64,000 bases of DNA from NCBI GenBank assembly GCA_002281295.1, contig NCFS01000001.1, forward strand, positions 42,148-106,147, in the 5' to 3' direction. The position numbers and the translations under genes were made by a program. Source of the stretch: Halothiobacillus sp. 35-54-62 (GTDB taxonomy: Bacteria; Pseudomonadota; Gammaproteobacteria; Halothiobacillales; Halothiobacillaceae). The notes beneath the pieces were generated by a model. It had not been told where the DNA came from. It made no database searches and saw nothing but the letters and a program-made list of their open reading frames with translations. Positions 50,050-59,683 of the stretch are shown one piece after another (position 1 is the first letter of the stretch; each line of letters begins with the position of its first letter).

Positions 50050-50776
50050 TTTGAGCCATATTGTTATGCGCACCTGGCGTATTCATCTGAGAAATGTAGG
50101 CCGCTAGATCCCGAATCTCATCGGGCGTCAGGTATTTAGCCTGAGCCGCCATAACATAAGAATAAGGACCAAGCTGCTTACCTGCCTTATACATTTCCAA
50201 CATAGAGGCCGTGGCAGAAACCGGCAAACCAGACAACTTAGGCGCATTTAACAGTTTGGCCCCTTCGCCTTCCGCACCGTGGCACACCGCACACGATGAA
50301 AACAAGGCATGACCAAAGCCAATATTGGCATCAGCTGCAATCATTGGCACGGCAGGGGCGGCTGGCGCCGCTGCAACAGGTGCCGCACCAGCGGCGGCAG
50401 GGGTTGCAGCAGCAGCCGCACCACCACCGAATGTGGTTGCAATATAAGCAGCTAAATCGGCGATGTCTGCCGGCGATAAGTTCGCAACTTGGGGCGCCAT
50501 GGTGCTATAGCGCGCACCACCTAAATTATGCTTTTTCAAATAGTCCATATCGCCTTTTTTGAAGGCCGTCAGGACGGCATCTGCATCGACAGCAGATAAA
50601 TGCGTCAGCGCAGGGAAAGCGCCCCCATTGCCCTTGCCATCAGCCCCATGACACGCAGCGCAGGTAGCAAATTTAGCTTTGCCCGCAGCCGCATCACCAG
50701 CAGCCATTGAAACCAATGGCTGAACCATTAAACCACCCAGCACGATAGCGAGCAGTGAACGACGGATCATTTTCAT
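50042..50776 (-). CDS. Dihaem cytochrome c4
   Basis: Periplasmic electron carrier with two c-type haems, usually passing electrons from the bc1 complex to terminal oxidases. 244 residues from MKMIRRSLLAIVLGG with a Sec signal peptide cut near Ala-25. Haem motifs CAACH near 39 and CAVCH near 165 (each with a later Met ligand, YSTMAP and YSYVMA) lie in two homologous cytochrome domains. An unusually long Ala/Pro linker of about 35 residues joins the domains. The start has GAGAGA upstream. It has its own terminator. Confidence 0.9.
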   Translation of the reverse strand: MKMIRRSLLAIVLGGLMVQPLVSMAAGDAAAGKAKFATCAACHGADGKGNGGAFPALTHLSAVDADAVLTAFKKGDMDYLKKHNLGGARYSTMAPQVANLSPADIADLAAYIATTFGGGAAAAATPAAAGAAPVAAAPAAPAVPMIAADANIGFGHALFSSCAVCHGAEGEGAKLLNAPKLSGLPVSATASMLEMYKAGKQLGPYSYVMAAQAKYLTPDEIRDLAAYISQMNTPGAHNNMAQTE

Positions 50777-50949
50777 AATTTCTCTCTCATTATTTTTAAG
50801 ACAACCCAATGAGTCTGTGCGTTTTTGGCACGAACTTGTTGAGTCCAACACCCCCCATATAAAGTATCAGAGAACACTAATGATGGACAAACGAATGAGA
50901 CTTATGCCATAGAAAAATAATGTATACCCAGGCACGCCCAATCAAAAAA

Positions 50950-51837
50950 TTAGGCTGACTGAACGGCCATTAAGAGCTTAAGCCCATCTCGCGTGGCCGC
51001 CACATCATGAACCCGTACAATGCGCGCGCCGCGTTCAACCGCCATTACAGCCGCAACAACACTCCCTATCGCTCGCTCTGACACTGCTCGATTCAGCGTC
51101 TCTCCAATCATTCGCTTGCGGGAGACGCCAACCAGTAGTGGTAAATTTAATGTACCAAGCAAACCGATATTTTTTAACAATTGAAGATTTTGCGCCGTAT
51201 TTTTTGCAAAACCAAAGCCCGGATCTACCCATAAAGACGATCGGGGTATGCCGGCGGCAACAACAACCGCCACACGTTCAGCAAGTGCACTGAGAACCTC
51301 ATCCACCACATCGTGATAGGTCTCGTAGCGGCTCATGGTGCCAGGTTCGCCGCGCATGTGCATGAGGCACACGGCCACCCCTTGATCACGCACTAACGGC
51401 GCGACCGCCGCGAGGGCGCCCTCGCGGGTGAGCGACCGAACATCGTTAATAAGTGAAGCGCCCGCGTGCACAGCGGCGGTCATGACACGGGGGTCACTCG
51501 TGTCGATCGAGAGTGGCGCATCAAAACGCTGCCGTAATGCCTCAATCGCGGGAATAACCCGCTCAAGCTCGTGCTCAGCGCTAACCGGGGTGGCATCGGG
51601 GCGAGTGGACTCGCCCCCAATATCGAGTATATCGGCGCCATCCGCTAGCATTTGAGCCACTTTATCGATCACTTTAGCGACATTGACTTTGCCGGAACCA
51701 TAAAAAAGACCCCCGTCCGAAAAGGAATCAGGAGTCATATTTAAAATAGCCATAATGAGCGGATGACCTGAATGAATCATCCGCCACAACCCCAACGCAG
51801 GGGGTTGCGCGCACTCAATGTTGGTTTGCGGGGCCAC
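50950..51837 (-). CDS. folP: Dihydropteroate synthase
   Basis: Joins p-aminobenzoate to dihydropterin pyrophosphate in folate synthesis, and is the sulfonamide target. 295 residues: [17 protein letters not shown] near 29, [15 protein letters not shown] near 71, [13 protein letters not shown] near 119, [19 protein letters not shown] near 208, and [12 protein letters not shown] near 243. The GTG start overlaps the ftsH end. An ATG at residue 20 ([13 protein letters not shown]) is the alternative. Confidence 0.96.
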   Translation of the reverse strand: MAPQTNIECAQPPALGLWRMIHSGHPLIMAILNMTPDSFSDGGLFYGSGKVNVAKVIDKVAQMLADGADILDIGGESTRPDATPVSAEHELERVIPAIEALRQRFDAPLSIDTSDPRVMTAAVHAGASLINDVRSLTREGALAAVAPLVRDQGVAVCLMHMRGEPGTMSRYETYHDVVDEVLSALAERVAVVVAAGIPRSSLWVDPGFGFAKNTAQNLQLLKNIGLLGTLNLPLLVGVSRKRMIGETLNRAVSERAIGSVVAAVMAVERGARIVRVHDVAATRDGLKLLMAVQSA

Positions 51838-53776
51838 TCACCGGATCCGAGGGCTTAGCCGACGCATCAACCACAGGCTCGGTGGCGGGTAGGGTTGCTG
51901 CAACGCCCGTACCGCTGGCAGGCGGTGTGCTGCTTGGCGTATCCGAACCTTGACCCCAACCGGATGGCTCCCGCACGGTGCTGCGCGCCATCAAATCATC
52001 AATTTGCCCTAGATCAATCGTTTCATATTTCATTAAGGCTTGCGCCATGGCGTGAAGTATGTCGATATTATCGTTCAACAACTGATTGCATCGTTGGTAA
52101 TTGCGATCAATAACGCCACGGATTTCAGAATCAATAATACTCGCCGTGGTATCTGAAACGTTGCTGCCCGGCGTTTGACGACCAAACATCATGTCGCCAT
52201 CTTCTTCGGAGTACATTAATGCACCCAGCCGATCCGACATGCCCCACTTGGTGACCATATTGCGGGCAATTTCAGTGGCCCGCTCAATATCGTTCGATGC
52301 GCCCGTGGTGACCGCCTCAGCCCCAAAGATTAGCTCTTCGGCAATGCGCCCACCAAACAAGCTAGAAATATTCGATTCCAACTTGCGCTTAGAGTAGCTG
52401 TACCGATCTTGATCAGGGAGGAACATGGTCACGCCCAAAGCACGGCCACGAGGAATAATAGAAACCTTGTACACAGGATCGTGCTCTGGCACTAAACGCC
52501 CCACAATGGCGTGGCCGGCTTCATGGTAGGCCGTAAGCTTTTTCTCTTCTTCGCTCATCACCATGGATTTGCGTTCCGCACCCATAATGATTTTATCTTT
52601 CGCGCGCTCAAGATCAGCCATAACCACTTCATTTTTGTTGGCTCGCGCCGCAAATAAAGCCGCCTCGTTGACTAAATTGGCCAAATCAGCGCCAGAAAAC
52701 CCTGGGGTGCCGCGTGCCAGCAAGCTCGGTGTAATATCCGCAGAGGCGGGCACTTTGCGCAGGTGAACTTTTAAAATTTGCTCACGACCCCGAACATCAG
52801 GCAAACCCACAACGACTTGGCGATCAAATCGACCCGGGCGCAGCAAGGCTTTATCCAGCACATCAGGGCGATTGGTTGCGGCAATAATAATCACGCCTTC
52901 ATTGCCCTCAAAACCGTCCATCTCGACCAGCAACTGGTTTAAGGTTTGCTCACGCTCATCGTGACCGCCGCCCATGCCAGAGCCACGATGACGGCCAACG
53001 GCATCAATTTCATCGATAAAAATAATGCAGGGTGCTTGCTTTTTAGCTTGCTCAAACATGTCGCGAACACGCGATGCACCGACACCGACAAACATTTCGA
53101 CAAAATCTGAACCAGAAATTGTAAAGAACGGCACCTTGGCCTCACCCGCCACGGCTTTGGCAAGCAAGGTTTTACCCGTGCCGGGTGGCCCCACCATCAA
53201 AACGCCGCGCGGCACGCGGCCACCCAAGCGCTGAAACTTACCCGGATCACGCAGGAAATCGACCAGCTCTACGACATCTTGCTTGGCTTCATCCGCGCCC
53301 GCCACGTCATTAAAGGTGACTTTAACCTGATCTTCGCCCAAGAGCTTGGCCTTTGATTTGCCAAAACTCATGGCACCCCGGCCGCCGCCGCCCTGCATTT
53401 GGCGCATAAAAAACACCCAAATACCAATCAAGAGCAAGAACGGGAACCATTGAATAAAGATGGTCATCAACAAAGAGGGGCGCTCGGGCGGCATCGCATC
53501 AATTTTAACGTTGTTGCTCAGCAAATCACCCACCATGGCGCGGTTGTCCGTTTCGGGGCTATAAGTTTCAAAACTCGCACCTGAACTCGTTTTGCCGGTA
53601 ATGGTTTTACCTTCGATGATGACAGAATCAACACTCCCTCCTTTGACATCACTCAAAAACTGGGAGTAACTCATCGGCTGCGAGGCTGTCGAGCGGGTGC
53701 TAAAGCTGTTGAACACAGTCATTAGTACCACCGCAATCACAACCCAGACCAAAATATTTTTCGTTAAATCGTTCAA
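51815..53776 (-). CDS. ftsH: ATP-dependent zinc metalloprotease FtsH
   Basis: Inner-membrane AAA protease degrading misassembled membrane proteins and regulators such as sigma-32 and LpxC. 653 residues. Helix 1 is near 6-24, a periplasmic domain follows, helix 2 is near 100-118, and the AAA domain has GPPGTGKT near 194 and [10 protein letters not shown] near 252. The zinc site HEAGH is near 419. The Pro/Ser/Thr-rich tail is longer than in E. coli. The start is a TTG ([11 protein letters not shown]) with AGAGG 7 bases upstream. Upstream in-frame codons to 53821 are unlike the family. HflK/HflC at 5.8-7.8 kb are its modulators. Confidence 0.97.
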   Translation of the reverse strand: MNDLTKNILVWVVIAVVLMTVFNSFSTRSTASQPMSYSQFLSDVKGGSVDSVIIEGKTITGKTSSGASFETYSPETDNRAMVGDLLSNNVKIDAMPPERPSLLMTIFIQWFPFLLLIGIWVFFMRQMQGGGGRGAMSFGKSKAKLLGEDQVKVTFNDVAGADEAKQDVVELVDFLRDPGKFQRLGGRVPRGVLMVGPPGTGKTLLAKAVAGEAKVPFFTISGSDFVEMFVGVGASRVRDMFEQAKKQAPCIIFIDEIDAVGRHRGSGMGGGHDEREQTLNQLLVEMDGFEGNEGVIIIAATNRPDVLDKALLRPGRFDRQVVVGLPDVRGREQILKVHLRKVPASADITPSLLARGTPGFSGADLANLVNEAALFAARANKNEVVMADLERAKDKIIMGAERKSMVMSEEEKKLTAYHEAGHAIVGRLVPEHDPVYKVSIIPRGRALGVTMFLPDQDRYSYSKRKLESNISSLFGGRIAEELIFGAEAVTTGASNDIERATEIARNMVTKWGMSDRLGALMYSEEDGDMMFGRQTPGSNVSDTTASIIDSEIRGVIDRNYQRCNQLLNDNIDILHAMAQALMKYETIDLGQIDDLMARSTVREPSGWGQGSDTPSSTPPASGTGVAATLPATEPVVDASAKPSDPVSGPANQH

Positions 53777-53850
53777 CACACCACCTCTAAATGCCCATGC
53801 CATTGCTTGCGGGGAAGCCATACCCCGATAAAAAAATTTATTACTCTACC

Positions 53851-54474
53851 TTATACCACGCGGTGCCCTTGCGCCACCAAATACACCTCTTTGGAGCGCG
53901 GGCGCGAGGCTTTGGGCTTTCGCACCGAGACCTCTTTAAACGCGACGCGGGCTAACTTCATGTAGGCATCAAAACCGATACCTTGAAAGAGTTTAGTCAC
54001 AAAAGCACCCTCAGGCTTAAGCATCTGATGACAAAAATCTAAAGCAAGTTCCGCCAAATACATCGCGCGGGGAATATCGACCGATTCCACGCCACTCATA
54101 TTGGGTGCCATATCGGAAATTACAAGGTCTACGGGGGCATTCTCTAAGCGCGCCGTGAGATCAGCCAAAACGGCGTTGCTTGAAAAATCACCTTGGATGA
54201 CCGTGGTGTGTGCAAAATGATCCATGGGCAATAAATCGAGCGCAAAGATATGCCCTTTATCGCCAATGACTTGCGCCGCATATTGCGTCCATCCGCCCGG
54301 GGCTGCACCTAAATCCACCACGCGTTGGCCTGCTTTCAAAAAACGATCGCGCTCGTTTAGCTCCATAAGCTTGTATACAGCGCGTGAACGATAACCTTCT
54401 CGCTTCGCTTTGAGCACGTACTCATCGCGAAAATGCTCAGCCAACCACCGTTGGCTACTTCCCGACCGTGCCAT
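53851..54474 (-). CDS. rlmE: 23S rRNA (uridine-2'-O)-methyltransferase RlmE
   Basis: Heat-shock methyltransferase modifying U2552 of the 50S A-loop late in assembly. 207 residues from MARSGSSQRWLAEHFRD, with AGAGG 5 bases before the ATG. SAM motif VVDLGAAPGGWTQYAAQ near 55. The K-D-K-E catalytic set is found in YKLMELNERDRF, ISDMAPNMSG, FVTKLFQGIG and SRPRSKEVYLVA. Usual partner of ftsH downstream. Confidence 0.97.
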   Translation of the reverse strand: MARSGSSQRWLAEHFRDEYVLKAKREGYRSRAVYKLMELNERDRFLKAGQRVVDLGAAPGGWTQYAAQVIGDKGHIFALDLLPMDHFAHTTVIQGDFSSNAVLADLTARLENAPVDLVISDMAPNMSGVESVDIPRAMYLAELALDFCHQMLKPEGAFVTKLFQGIGFDAYMKLARVAFKEVSVRKPKASRPRSKEVYLVAQGHRVV

Positions 54475-54569
54475 AGGCACCTCTATCCAAAATACAATCG
54501 CGCATTATCGCCGCATTAGGTTTGTTTAGCCAAATGAAAGAACCGCTTAAATGCGCCAAAATGAATACC

Positions 54570-55133
54570 TCATTTATCTGCGCGCCGAAAGCAACTGAGC
54601 TTGTGGTCATCTACCAGCCCCATGGCCTGCATGTAGGCATAGCAGATGGTTGACCCCATAAACTTAAATCCCCGCCGTTTCAAATCGGCGCTGAGGGCAT
54701 CAGATTCCGGCGTAGTCGTGGGGCATTCGGCCTGCGTGCGCCACACATTTACCTGGGGTTGACCGCCCACAAAACGCCAAACATAGGCATCAAAGCTACC
54801 AAACTCGGCTTGAATCGCGAGAAAACGTTGTGCGTTGTTAATCGTGGCCAATATTTTTAACCGGTTACGCACGATGCCGGCATCCATGAGCAAGGCTTGA
54901 ATTTTATCTTCGTTATAGCGCGCGATGAGTGCGGGGTCGAACTGATCAAACGCGAGCCGATACGCGGCACGCTTGCGCAAAATGGTGTACCAACTTAAGC
55001 CGGCTTGTGCTGATTCGAGAAGAAGAAACTCAAATAGCTTGCGGTCATCATGAACGGGCACCCCCCACTCCGTGTCGTGGTAGGCCACATAATCGGGTCG
55101 ATTCAAATCGACCCAATCGCATCGACACACCAT
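54570..55133 (-). CDS. tag: DNA-3-methyladenine glycosylase I
   Basis: Base-excision repair glycosylase removing 3-methyladenine. 187 residues: CDWVDLNRPDYVAYHDTEWG at the start (zinc Cys and His), ESAQAGLSWYTILRKRAAYR near 43, substrate Glu within EFLLLESAQAG, and the C-terminal zinc ligands in DDHKLSCF. It follows the PCu(A)C gene by 12 bases, so it may ride on the copper-gene transcript. Confidence 0.95.
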   Translation of the reverse strand: MVCRCDWVDLNRPDYVAYHDTEWGVPVHDDRKLFEFLLLESAQAGLSWYTILRKRAAYRLAFDQFDPALIARYNEDKIQALLMDAGIVRNRLKILATINNAQRFLAIQAEFGSFDAYVWRFVGGQPQVNVWRTQAECPTTTPESDALSADLKRRGFKFMGSTICYAYMQAMGLVDDHKLSCFRRADK

Positions 55134-55145
55134 GCCGGTTAGGTA

Positions 55146-55586
55146 TCAGTGCTTCATCATCGGCATCATGGGGCGTTTTTTAACCGGCACATTGAGCGTT
55201 TCGCTCGACCCATCAGCAAAACTTAACGTAACAGGCACGGTTTCACCGGCCACCAATGCTTTTTCAGGGCCAATCAACATGATATGAAAACCGCCCGGCG
55301 CGAGCTTGGTTTCGCCATGGGGGGCGATTGCGATTTCTTTTTGCTCGATCATTTTGTGCATACCATTTTCTTCAATGGATTTATGCAACTGAACTTCTTT
55401 GAATCCCGGGGCTGCGGCTTTAACCAATGCCTCTGGTTTATCGGAGGTATTTTTCATATCCAAAAAAACGGCACTGGCCATAGCGCCGGGCGGTTGTTCG
55501 GGAATCCAAGCCTCTGAAATAACGGGCGCTGCAGCGGCCATGCCGCTCATGCTTATTAATACCGAACCGATTAAAAAACGTTTCAT
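55146..55586 (-). CDS. Periplasmic copper chaperone PCu(A)C
   Basis: Copper(I) chaperone of the DUF461 family that supplies the Cu-A/Cu-B centres of cytochrome oxidase together with Sco. 146 residues. A signal peptide (about 1-19) is cut at AAA. The binding motif H-M-x10-M-x21-H-x-M is represented by VQLHKSIEENGMHKM and GGFHIML. The C-terminus MMPMMKH adds Met/His ligands. Its ATG overlaps the sco stop by 4 bases (ATGA). Confidence 0.93.
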   Translation of the reverse strand: MKRFLIGSVLISMSGMAAAAPVISEAWIPEQPPGAMASAVFLDMKNTSDKPEALVKAAAPGFKEVQLHKSIEENGMHKMIEQKEIAIAPHGETKLAPGGFHIMLIGPEKALVAGETVPVTLSFADGSSETLNVPVKKRPMMPMMKH

Positions 55587-56254
55587 TGCACTACCTCTTT
55601 AAAAAATCGAACTAAAGCCTGATCCATTGCCGCCGGATCATGGGGTGAGGGTAAAATGGCCACCATTTTTCCCTCAGGAGAGATTAAACGGTACGCCGTA
55701 TCGTGATCAATCTCATAAATCGTATCGCCGGGCGCATGGGGCGATACCCGATAGCCCGCTTTAAGGGGCTGGGTTACTTTATCGATCATCGCGCGCGTGC
55801 CCGTCATGCCCAAAAACTTGGGATCAAAATAATGCACATAGTCGGCAATGCGCTTGGGCGTATCGCGCTCGGGGTCTACCGATAGAAACACAATTTGCCA
55901 GTGCACATCGGGCAGCGATTTTTGTAACTGGGGCAGCAAGCCCGCCAATGCGGTTAGCTCGGTGGGGCAAACATCTGGGCAAAAGGTGTAGCCGATATAA
56001 AATAAAGTCCAGTGATCTTTAAACAACGCCGGCGTTGCGATAGCGCCATCAACGCTCATAAAGTCGGCAGCGGGTACGCTAATGGCAGGATTTACCGGAC
56101 GCAGCACGAGCAAATCATGGGATTCAAAAGCAGCCAAACGTTTCGGTGCAATGGCCTGCTCATTCACATTACCACTGGGCGCATTTTGGCCGCAGGCGGT
56201 GGTTAAGAGCGCAAAACTCAAAAGCCACGCGCCCCATGCGCCCCGCCGCAGCAT
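55583..56254 (-). CDS. SCO1/SenC family copper-binding lipoprotein
   Basis: Thioredoxin-fold protein inserting copper into cytochrome c oxidase. 223 residues from MLRRGAWGAWLLSFA, giving a lipoprotein signal with lipobox LTTAC. The copper ligands are CPDVCP (in GYTFCPDVCPTELTA) and the distal His in YEIDHDTAYRL. A TTG 17 codons upstream is in frame, but the lipobox position favours this ATG. Couples to the PCu(A)C gene. Confidence 0.92.
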   Translation of the reverse strand: MLRRGAWGAWLLSFALLTTACGQNAPSGNVNEQAIAPKRLAAFESHDLLVLRPVNPAISVPAADFMSVDGAIATPALFKDHWTLFYIGYTFCPDVCPTELTALAGLLPQLQKSLPDVHWQIVFLSVDPERDTPKRIADYVHYFDPKFLGMTGTRAMIDKVTQPLKAGYRVSPHAPGDTIYEIDHDTAYRLISPEGKMVAILPSPHDPAAMDQALVRFFKEVVQ

Positions 56255-56488
56255 TCGAGCGGAATTAAATAAAAACCCTGCGGTTGGTGATTGCAAAAAA
56301 CCCAAGATACTCTCCTATTGCGCGCAACTTGATTCAAATCCGCCCGCCAGCCCACCGTACCCTGCGAACTGATTGGTTAAAAGTGATTAAGCCGTTAATA
56401 TGCCAGCCTATCTGCGCGAGCAACAGTGTGTTATTTCACACACCCACCTCTATTTGCGCCGGCCCTCATCCCTAAACACAAGATAAAA

Positions 56489-56815
56489 ATGGCACTTACA
56501 ACCAAACAAAAACAATTTCTCCGTGCGCAGGCACACCACCTAAGCCCCGTCGTGTTGCTTGGCCAGCACGGGCTGACTGAAGCCGTTATGGCTGAAATCG
56601 AGCTGGCTTTAGGCATTCATGAGCTGATTAAAGTGCGCATTCCCGGTCAGGATCGGGAAGACAAAAAAGCCATGATGCACCAAATTGCGACCACGACCGC
56701 CGCAGAACTCGTGCAAACCGTGGGGCACATGGCCGTTTTCTACCGCCCTGATCCCGATGGTGCGCGGTTAATTCTGCCCAAACCCGAGCGAGCGGGTGGC
56801 CGAAAACCGCTCTAA
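56489..56815 (+). CDS. yhbY: Ribosome assembly RNA-binding protein YhbY (CRM domain)
   Basis: Binds pre-50S particles. 108 residues from MALTTKQKQFLRAQAHHLSP. The CRM domain includes VVLLGQHGLTEAVMAEIELA with the GxxG-type loop, HELIKVRIPGQDREDKK, and GHMAVFYRP. The frame upstream of the ATG is not family-like. In many gammaproteobacteria yhbY is divergent from rlmE. Here tag, the PCu(A)C gene and sco lie between them. Confidence 0.93.
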   Translation: MALTTKQKQFLRAQAHHLSPVVLLGQHGLTEAVMAEIELALGIHELIKVRIPGQDREDKKAMMHQIATTTAAELVQTVGHMAVFYRPDPDGARLILPKPERAGGRKPL

Positions 56816-56821
56816 GCCGCC

Positions 56822-57505
56822 ATGATTCTGCCTTGTTTAAGCGAGGGTGAGCAGGCCGACCCGACGGATTTTCCGCCCGCTCATCGCGCACTCAACGAGC
56901 CCAACGGCTTGCTGGCGGTTGGCGGTGATTTATCCTTAGCCCGCATGATCGCCGCTTATCAACGGGGTATTTTTCCTTGGTTTGGTGTGGGCGACCCTAT
57001 TTTGTGGTGGTGCCCTGATCCGCGCACCGTATTAACGCCTGAGCAGTTTCATCTCACAAAATCGCTTAAAAAATGGCGGCGCCAATCACGCTATCGCATC
57101 ACGGTGAACCAGGCTTTTGCCGATGTGGTGGCCGGTTGCGCCGCGCCACGGACAGATCAAGAGGGCACTTGGATTGTGCCGGAGATGTTCGCGGTTTTTG
57201 TGGCGCTTCATGAGGCCGGATTGGGTTACTCGGTTGAGGTGTGGGATAAAAACCAACTGGTCGGCGGGTTATTTGGCGCTAAATTTGGCCGCGTCGCCTT
57301 CGGTGAATCGATGTTTAGCCGTGCGCCCAATGCCTCAAAATTTGCGCTTGCCGCCATTTTGGTTGACGCGTGTTGGGGCACCCTTGATTTCATGGATTGC
57401 CAATTCACAACCCGCCACTTACTCAGCTTGGGCGCACAGGAATGGTCCCGCAGTTATTTTTTGCATCGCTTAACAGCAAGCCTTTCAGCACCAACTAGCG
57501 ATTGA
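56822..57505 (+). CDS. aat: Leucyl/phenylalanyl-tRNA--protein transferase
   Basis: Attaches Leu or Phe to proteins with N-terminal Lys or Arg, marking them for ClpAPS degradation (N-degron pathway). 227 residues: FPPAHRALNEPNGLLAVGGD near 18, MIAAYQRGIFPWFGVGDPIL near 42, WWCPDPRTVL near 62, and GRVAFGESMFSRAPNASKFA near 158. It starts 6 bases after yhbY. Confidence 0.96.
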   Translation: MILPCLSEGEQADPTDFPPAHRALNEPNGLLAVGGDLSLARMIAAYQRGIFPWFGVGDPILWWCPDPRTVLTPEQFHLTKSLKKWRRQSRYRITVNQAFADVVAGCAAPRTDQEGTWIVPEMFAVFVALHEAGLGYSVEVWDKNQLVGGLFGAKFGRVAFGESMFSRAPNASKFALAAILVDACWGTLDFMDCQFTTRHLLSLGAQEWSRSYFLHRLTASLSAPTSD

Positions 57506-57567
57506 CGAATTCACCTGCTGCCTTGATGATCAAAATCAATCTTATTGACCGCCCCCAAGTATCGCCC

Positions 57568-57589
57568 CTAGGGATATTCTCTAGGGATA
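57568..57589. repeat. Direct repeat CTAGGGATA just upstream of the Kef antiporter
   Basis: CTAGGGATA occurs at 57568-57576 and 57581-57589 with TTCT between, a 13-base period, ending 18 bases before the antiporter ATG. Possible regulator site or 5' leader element. Chance is not excluded. Confidence 0.4.
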
Positions 57590-57607
57590 ACGTTAACGGT
57601 ACCCCCC

Positions 57608-59611
57608 ATGCAACATGATGTTATGGCTTCTTTACTGATTTTACTGATTATTTCAGTCATCGCCGTGGTGGGCTTTCGGCGTCTGCATTTGCCTGCGATT
57701 TTGGGCTATCTTGCCGTTGGCGTCATTGCAGGCCCGTTCAGCTTGGGCTGGATTCGCGATCAATCCGATATCCATATTATTGCGGAATTTGGGGTTGTTT
57801 TTTTATTGTTCATGCTGGGGCTAGAGTTTTCATTGCCGCGCCTGATCGCCATGCGCCGTGCCGTGATTGGCATGGGCGGCGCGCAAGTGCTGGCCACGGC
57901 GATGGTGACGGGTTTTGCGGCTTGGCTGATGGGGTTTTCACCTGCCGCCGCCTTTGTGCTGGCGGGGGTGCTTACCGTGTCCTCCACCGCCATCGTAATC
58001 AAACAACTGGGCGAGCAGCTTGAACTCAATAGCCGCCACGGCAATAACGCGGTAGGGATTCTCTTATTTCAAGACCTCGCCGTTATTCCGTTTTTAATTA
58101 TCATCCCGGTGCTGGGTGCCGCCTATGGCCAGCAAGAGAATACCGACCCAACGGCTATTGCCCTGAATATCGCCACCACCATTGGCTTTGGCGTGTTGGC
58201 TGCGGGCGTGCTGTTTTTTGGTGGCCGCTGGGTGCTGCGCCCCGTGTTTCGGGAAATTGCCCGCGCGCGTTCCGCCGAGCTATTCACCATTGCCGTGTTA
58301 TTGGTTGTATTGGGTGCTGGCTGGCTCACCGATCAAGCCGGTTTATCTTATGAATTGGGGGCATTTTTGGCGGGCATTGCGCTCTCTGAAACCCAATTCA
58401 AGCATCAAATTGAGGCCGATATTCGCCCGTTTCGCGACGTGTTGCTGGGCTTATTTTTCATCACCATCGGCATGATGCTCAATGTGCGTGAGTTGCCGCT
58501 TATTTTAGGCTGGGTCGTTTTGCTGTTAGCCCTCGTGGTGCTGGTTAAAACCACCATCATTTTTTTGATTGGGCGCGCGATGGATGAAGACCATGGCGTG
58601 GCGTTGCGCACGGGGCTGGTACTCGCCCAAGGCGGCGAGTTTGGGTTTGCCATGTTAGCCATTACCGCCCCCAGCATCATGACCGACTACCAGCGGCAAA
58701 TCGTGCTGGCCGTGGTGATTTTCTCGATGGTTTTAACCCCTTTTCTGGTGAAATTTAACGGGTTATTGGCCAAGCGCATTGTGCCGAGCTACCGCAAAGA
58801 TCGCCAAAAGCAAACCGAAACGATTGATCAGTTTGCCAGCACGATGAGCGGCCATGTGGTGATTTGCGGCTTTGGTCGCGTCGGGCAAAATATTGCGCGC
58901 TTATTGCAAAGCGAAGGGTTTGAGTACACCGCCATTGATGTCGATATTGATATTGTGCGCCAGGCACGCCAAGCGGGATTACCCGTACACTTTGGCAACT
59001 CAACCCATGCCGATATTCTTGAGGCGGCGGGTTTGAGCCGCGCGCGGGTGCTGGTGGTTTCGCACCTAGATGAAACCTCGGCGCTCAAAACAGTTGAAGT
59101 GGCGCGCAGTTTATCGGGCGAGATTCCCATCATGGTGCGCGCCCGCACCGATGAGCAGCTCGATCCTTTATTCCATGCAGGCGCCACCGAAGTGGTTTCC
59201 AGTATTTATGAGATGAGCCTTGTGCTTTCTGGCAATGTGTTGCGTGCTTTGAATGTTCCTGTATCTAAAATTATCCGGCAAATTCAAGAAATTCGGCGCG
59301 AGAATTACGCCCCGCTGAGGCACACCTACGCAGGCAACCGCGCTCGGGGGTCGGGGGATTTGATTCCCATATCACCCCGCACCTTGCGCAATATTGCCTT
59401 AGTGCCCGGCGCCTATGCGATCGGAAAGCCCCTGGCCAGCGCCATTCCGGCAAACAAAACCATTACGATAGATGCCATTAACCGCTCGGGTATTCGGGGA
59501 GAATCGCCGCAAGAAGACACGGTTTTGCAAGAAGGCGACACCCTAACCCTGTACGGAGCGCCCACTGAGCTTGATAGCGCCGAGCATTTTTTGCTGACCG
59601 GTCGAGAATAA
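57608..59611 (+). CDS. Kef-type monovalent cation:proton antiporter (CPA2) with RCK domains
   Basis: Membrane antiporter exporting K+ or exchanging cations for protons. 667 residues. The CPA2 membrane domain (about 1-390, 12-13 helices) has LPAILGYLAVGVIAGPFSLG and FLLFMLGLEFSLPRL. An RCK_N/TrkA-N domain (about 412-530) has the Rossmann motif VVICGFGRVGQNIARLL and binds a nucleotide. A C-terminal TrkA-C domain (about 575-665) has NIALVPGAYAIGKPLA. Architecture is like E. coli YbaL. Whether it responds to glutathione as KefB/C do cannot be told. No KefG/KefF partner is adjacent. Confidence 0.92.
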   Translation: MQHDVMASLLILLIISVIAVVGFRRLHLPAILGYLAVGVIAGPFSLGWIRDQSDIHIIAEFGVVFLLFMLGLEFSLPRLIAMRRAVIGMGGAQVLATAMVTGFAAWLMGFSPAAAFVLAGVLTVSSTAIVIKQLGEQLELNSRHGNNAVGILLFQDLAVIPFLIIIPVLGAAYGQQENTDPTAIALNIATTIGFGVLAAGVLFFGGRWVLRPVFREIARARSAELFTIAVLLVVLGAGWLTDQAGLSYELGAFLAGIALSETQFKHQIEADIRPFRDVLLGLFFITIGMMLNVRELPLILGWVVLLLALVVLVKTTIIFLIGRAMDEDHGVALRTGLVLAQGGEFGFAMLAITAPSIMTDYQRQIVLAVVIFSMVLTPFLVKFNGLLAKRIVPSYRKDRQKQTETIDQFASTMSGHVVICGFGRVGQNIARLLQSEGFEYTAIDVDIDIVRQARQAGLPVHFGNSTHADILEAAGLSRARVLVVSHLDETSALKTVEVARSLSGEIPIMVRARTDEQLDPLFHAGATEVVSSIYEMSLVLSGNVLRALNVPVSKIIRQIQEIRRENYAPLRHTYAGNRARGSGDLIPISPRTLRNIALVPGAYAIGKPLASAIPANKTITIDAINRSGIRGESPQEDTVLQEGDTLTLYGAPTELDSAEHFLLTGRE

Positions 59612-59683
59612 ATCCAAGCATCCCGCCGTTGATAGTCGGTTTTGCTGCTAAAATTTATGAGATTCATCCAAGGGGAAACCGCC

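Noticed and set aside
57582..57591. TAGGGATAAC resembling the first ten bases of the I-SceI recognition site
   Set aside because: The rest of the 18-bp site does not match. It is part of the local CTAGGGATA direct repeat.
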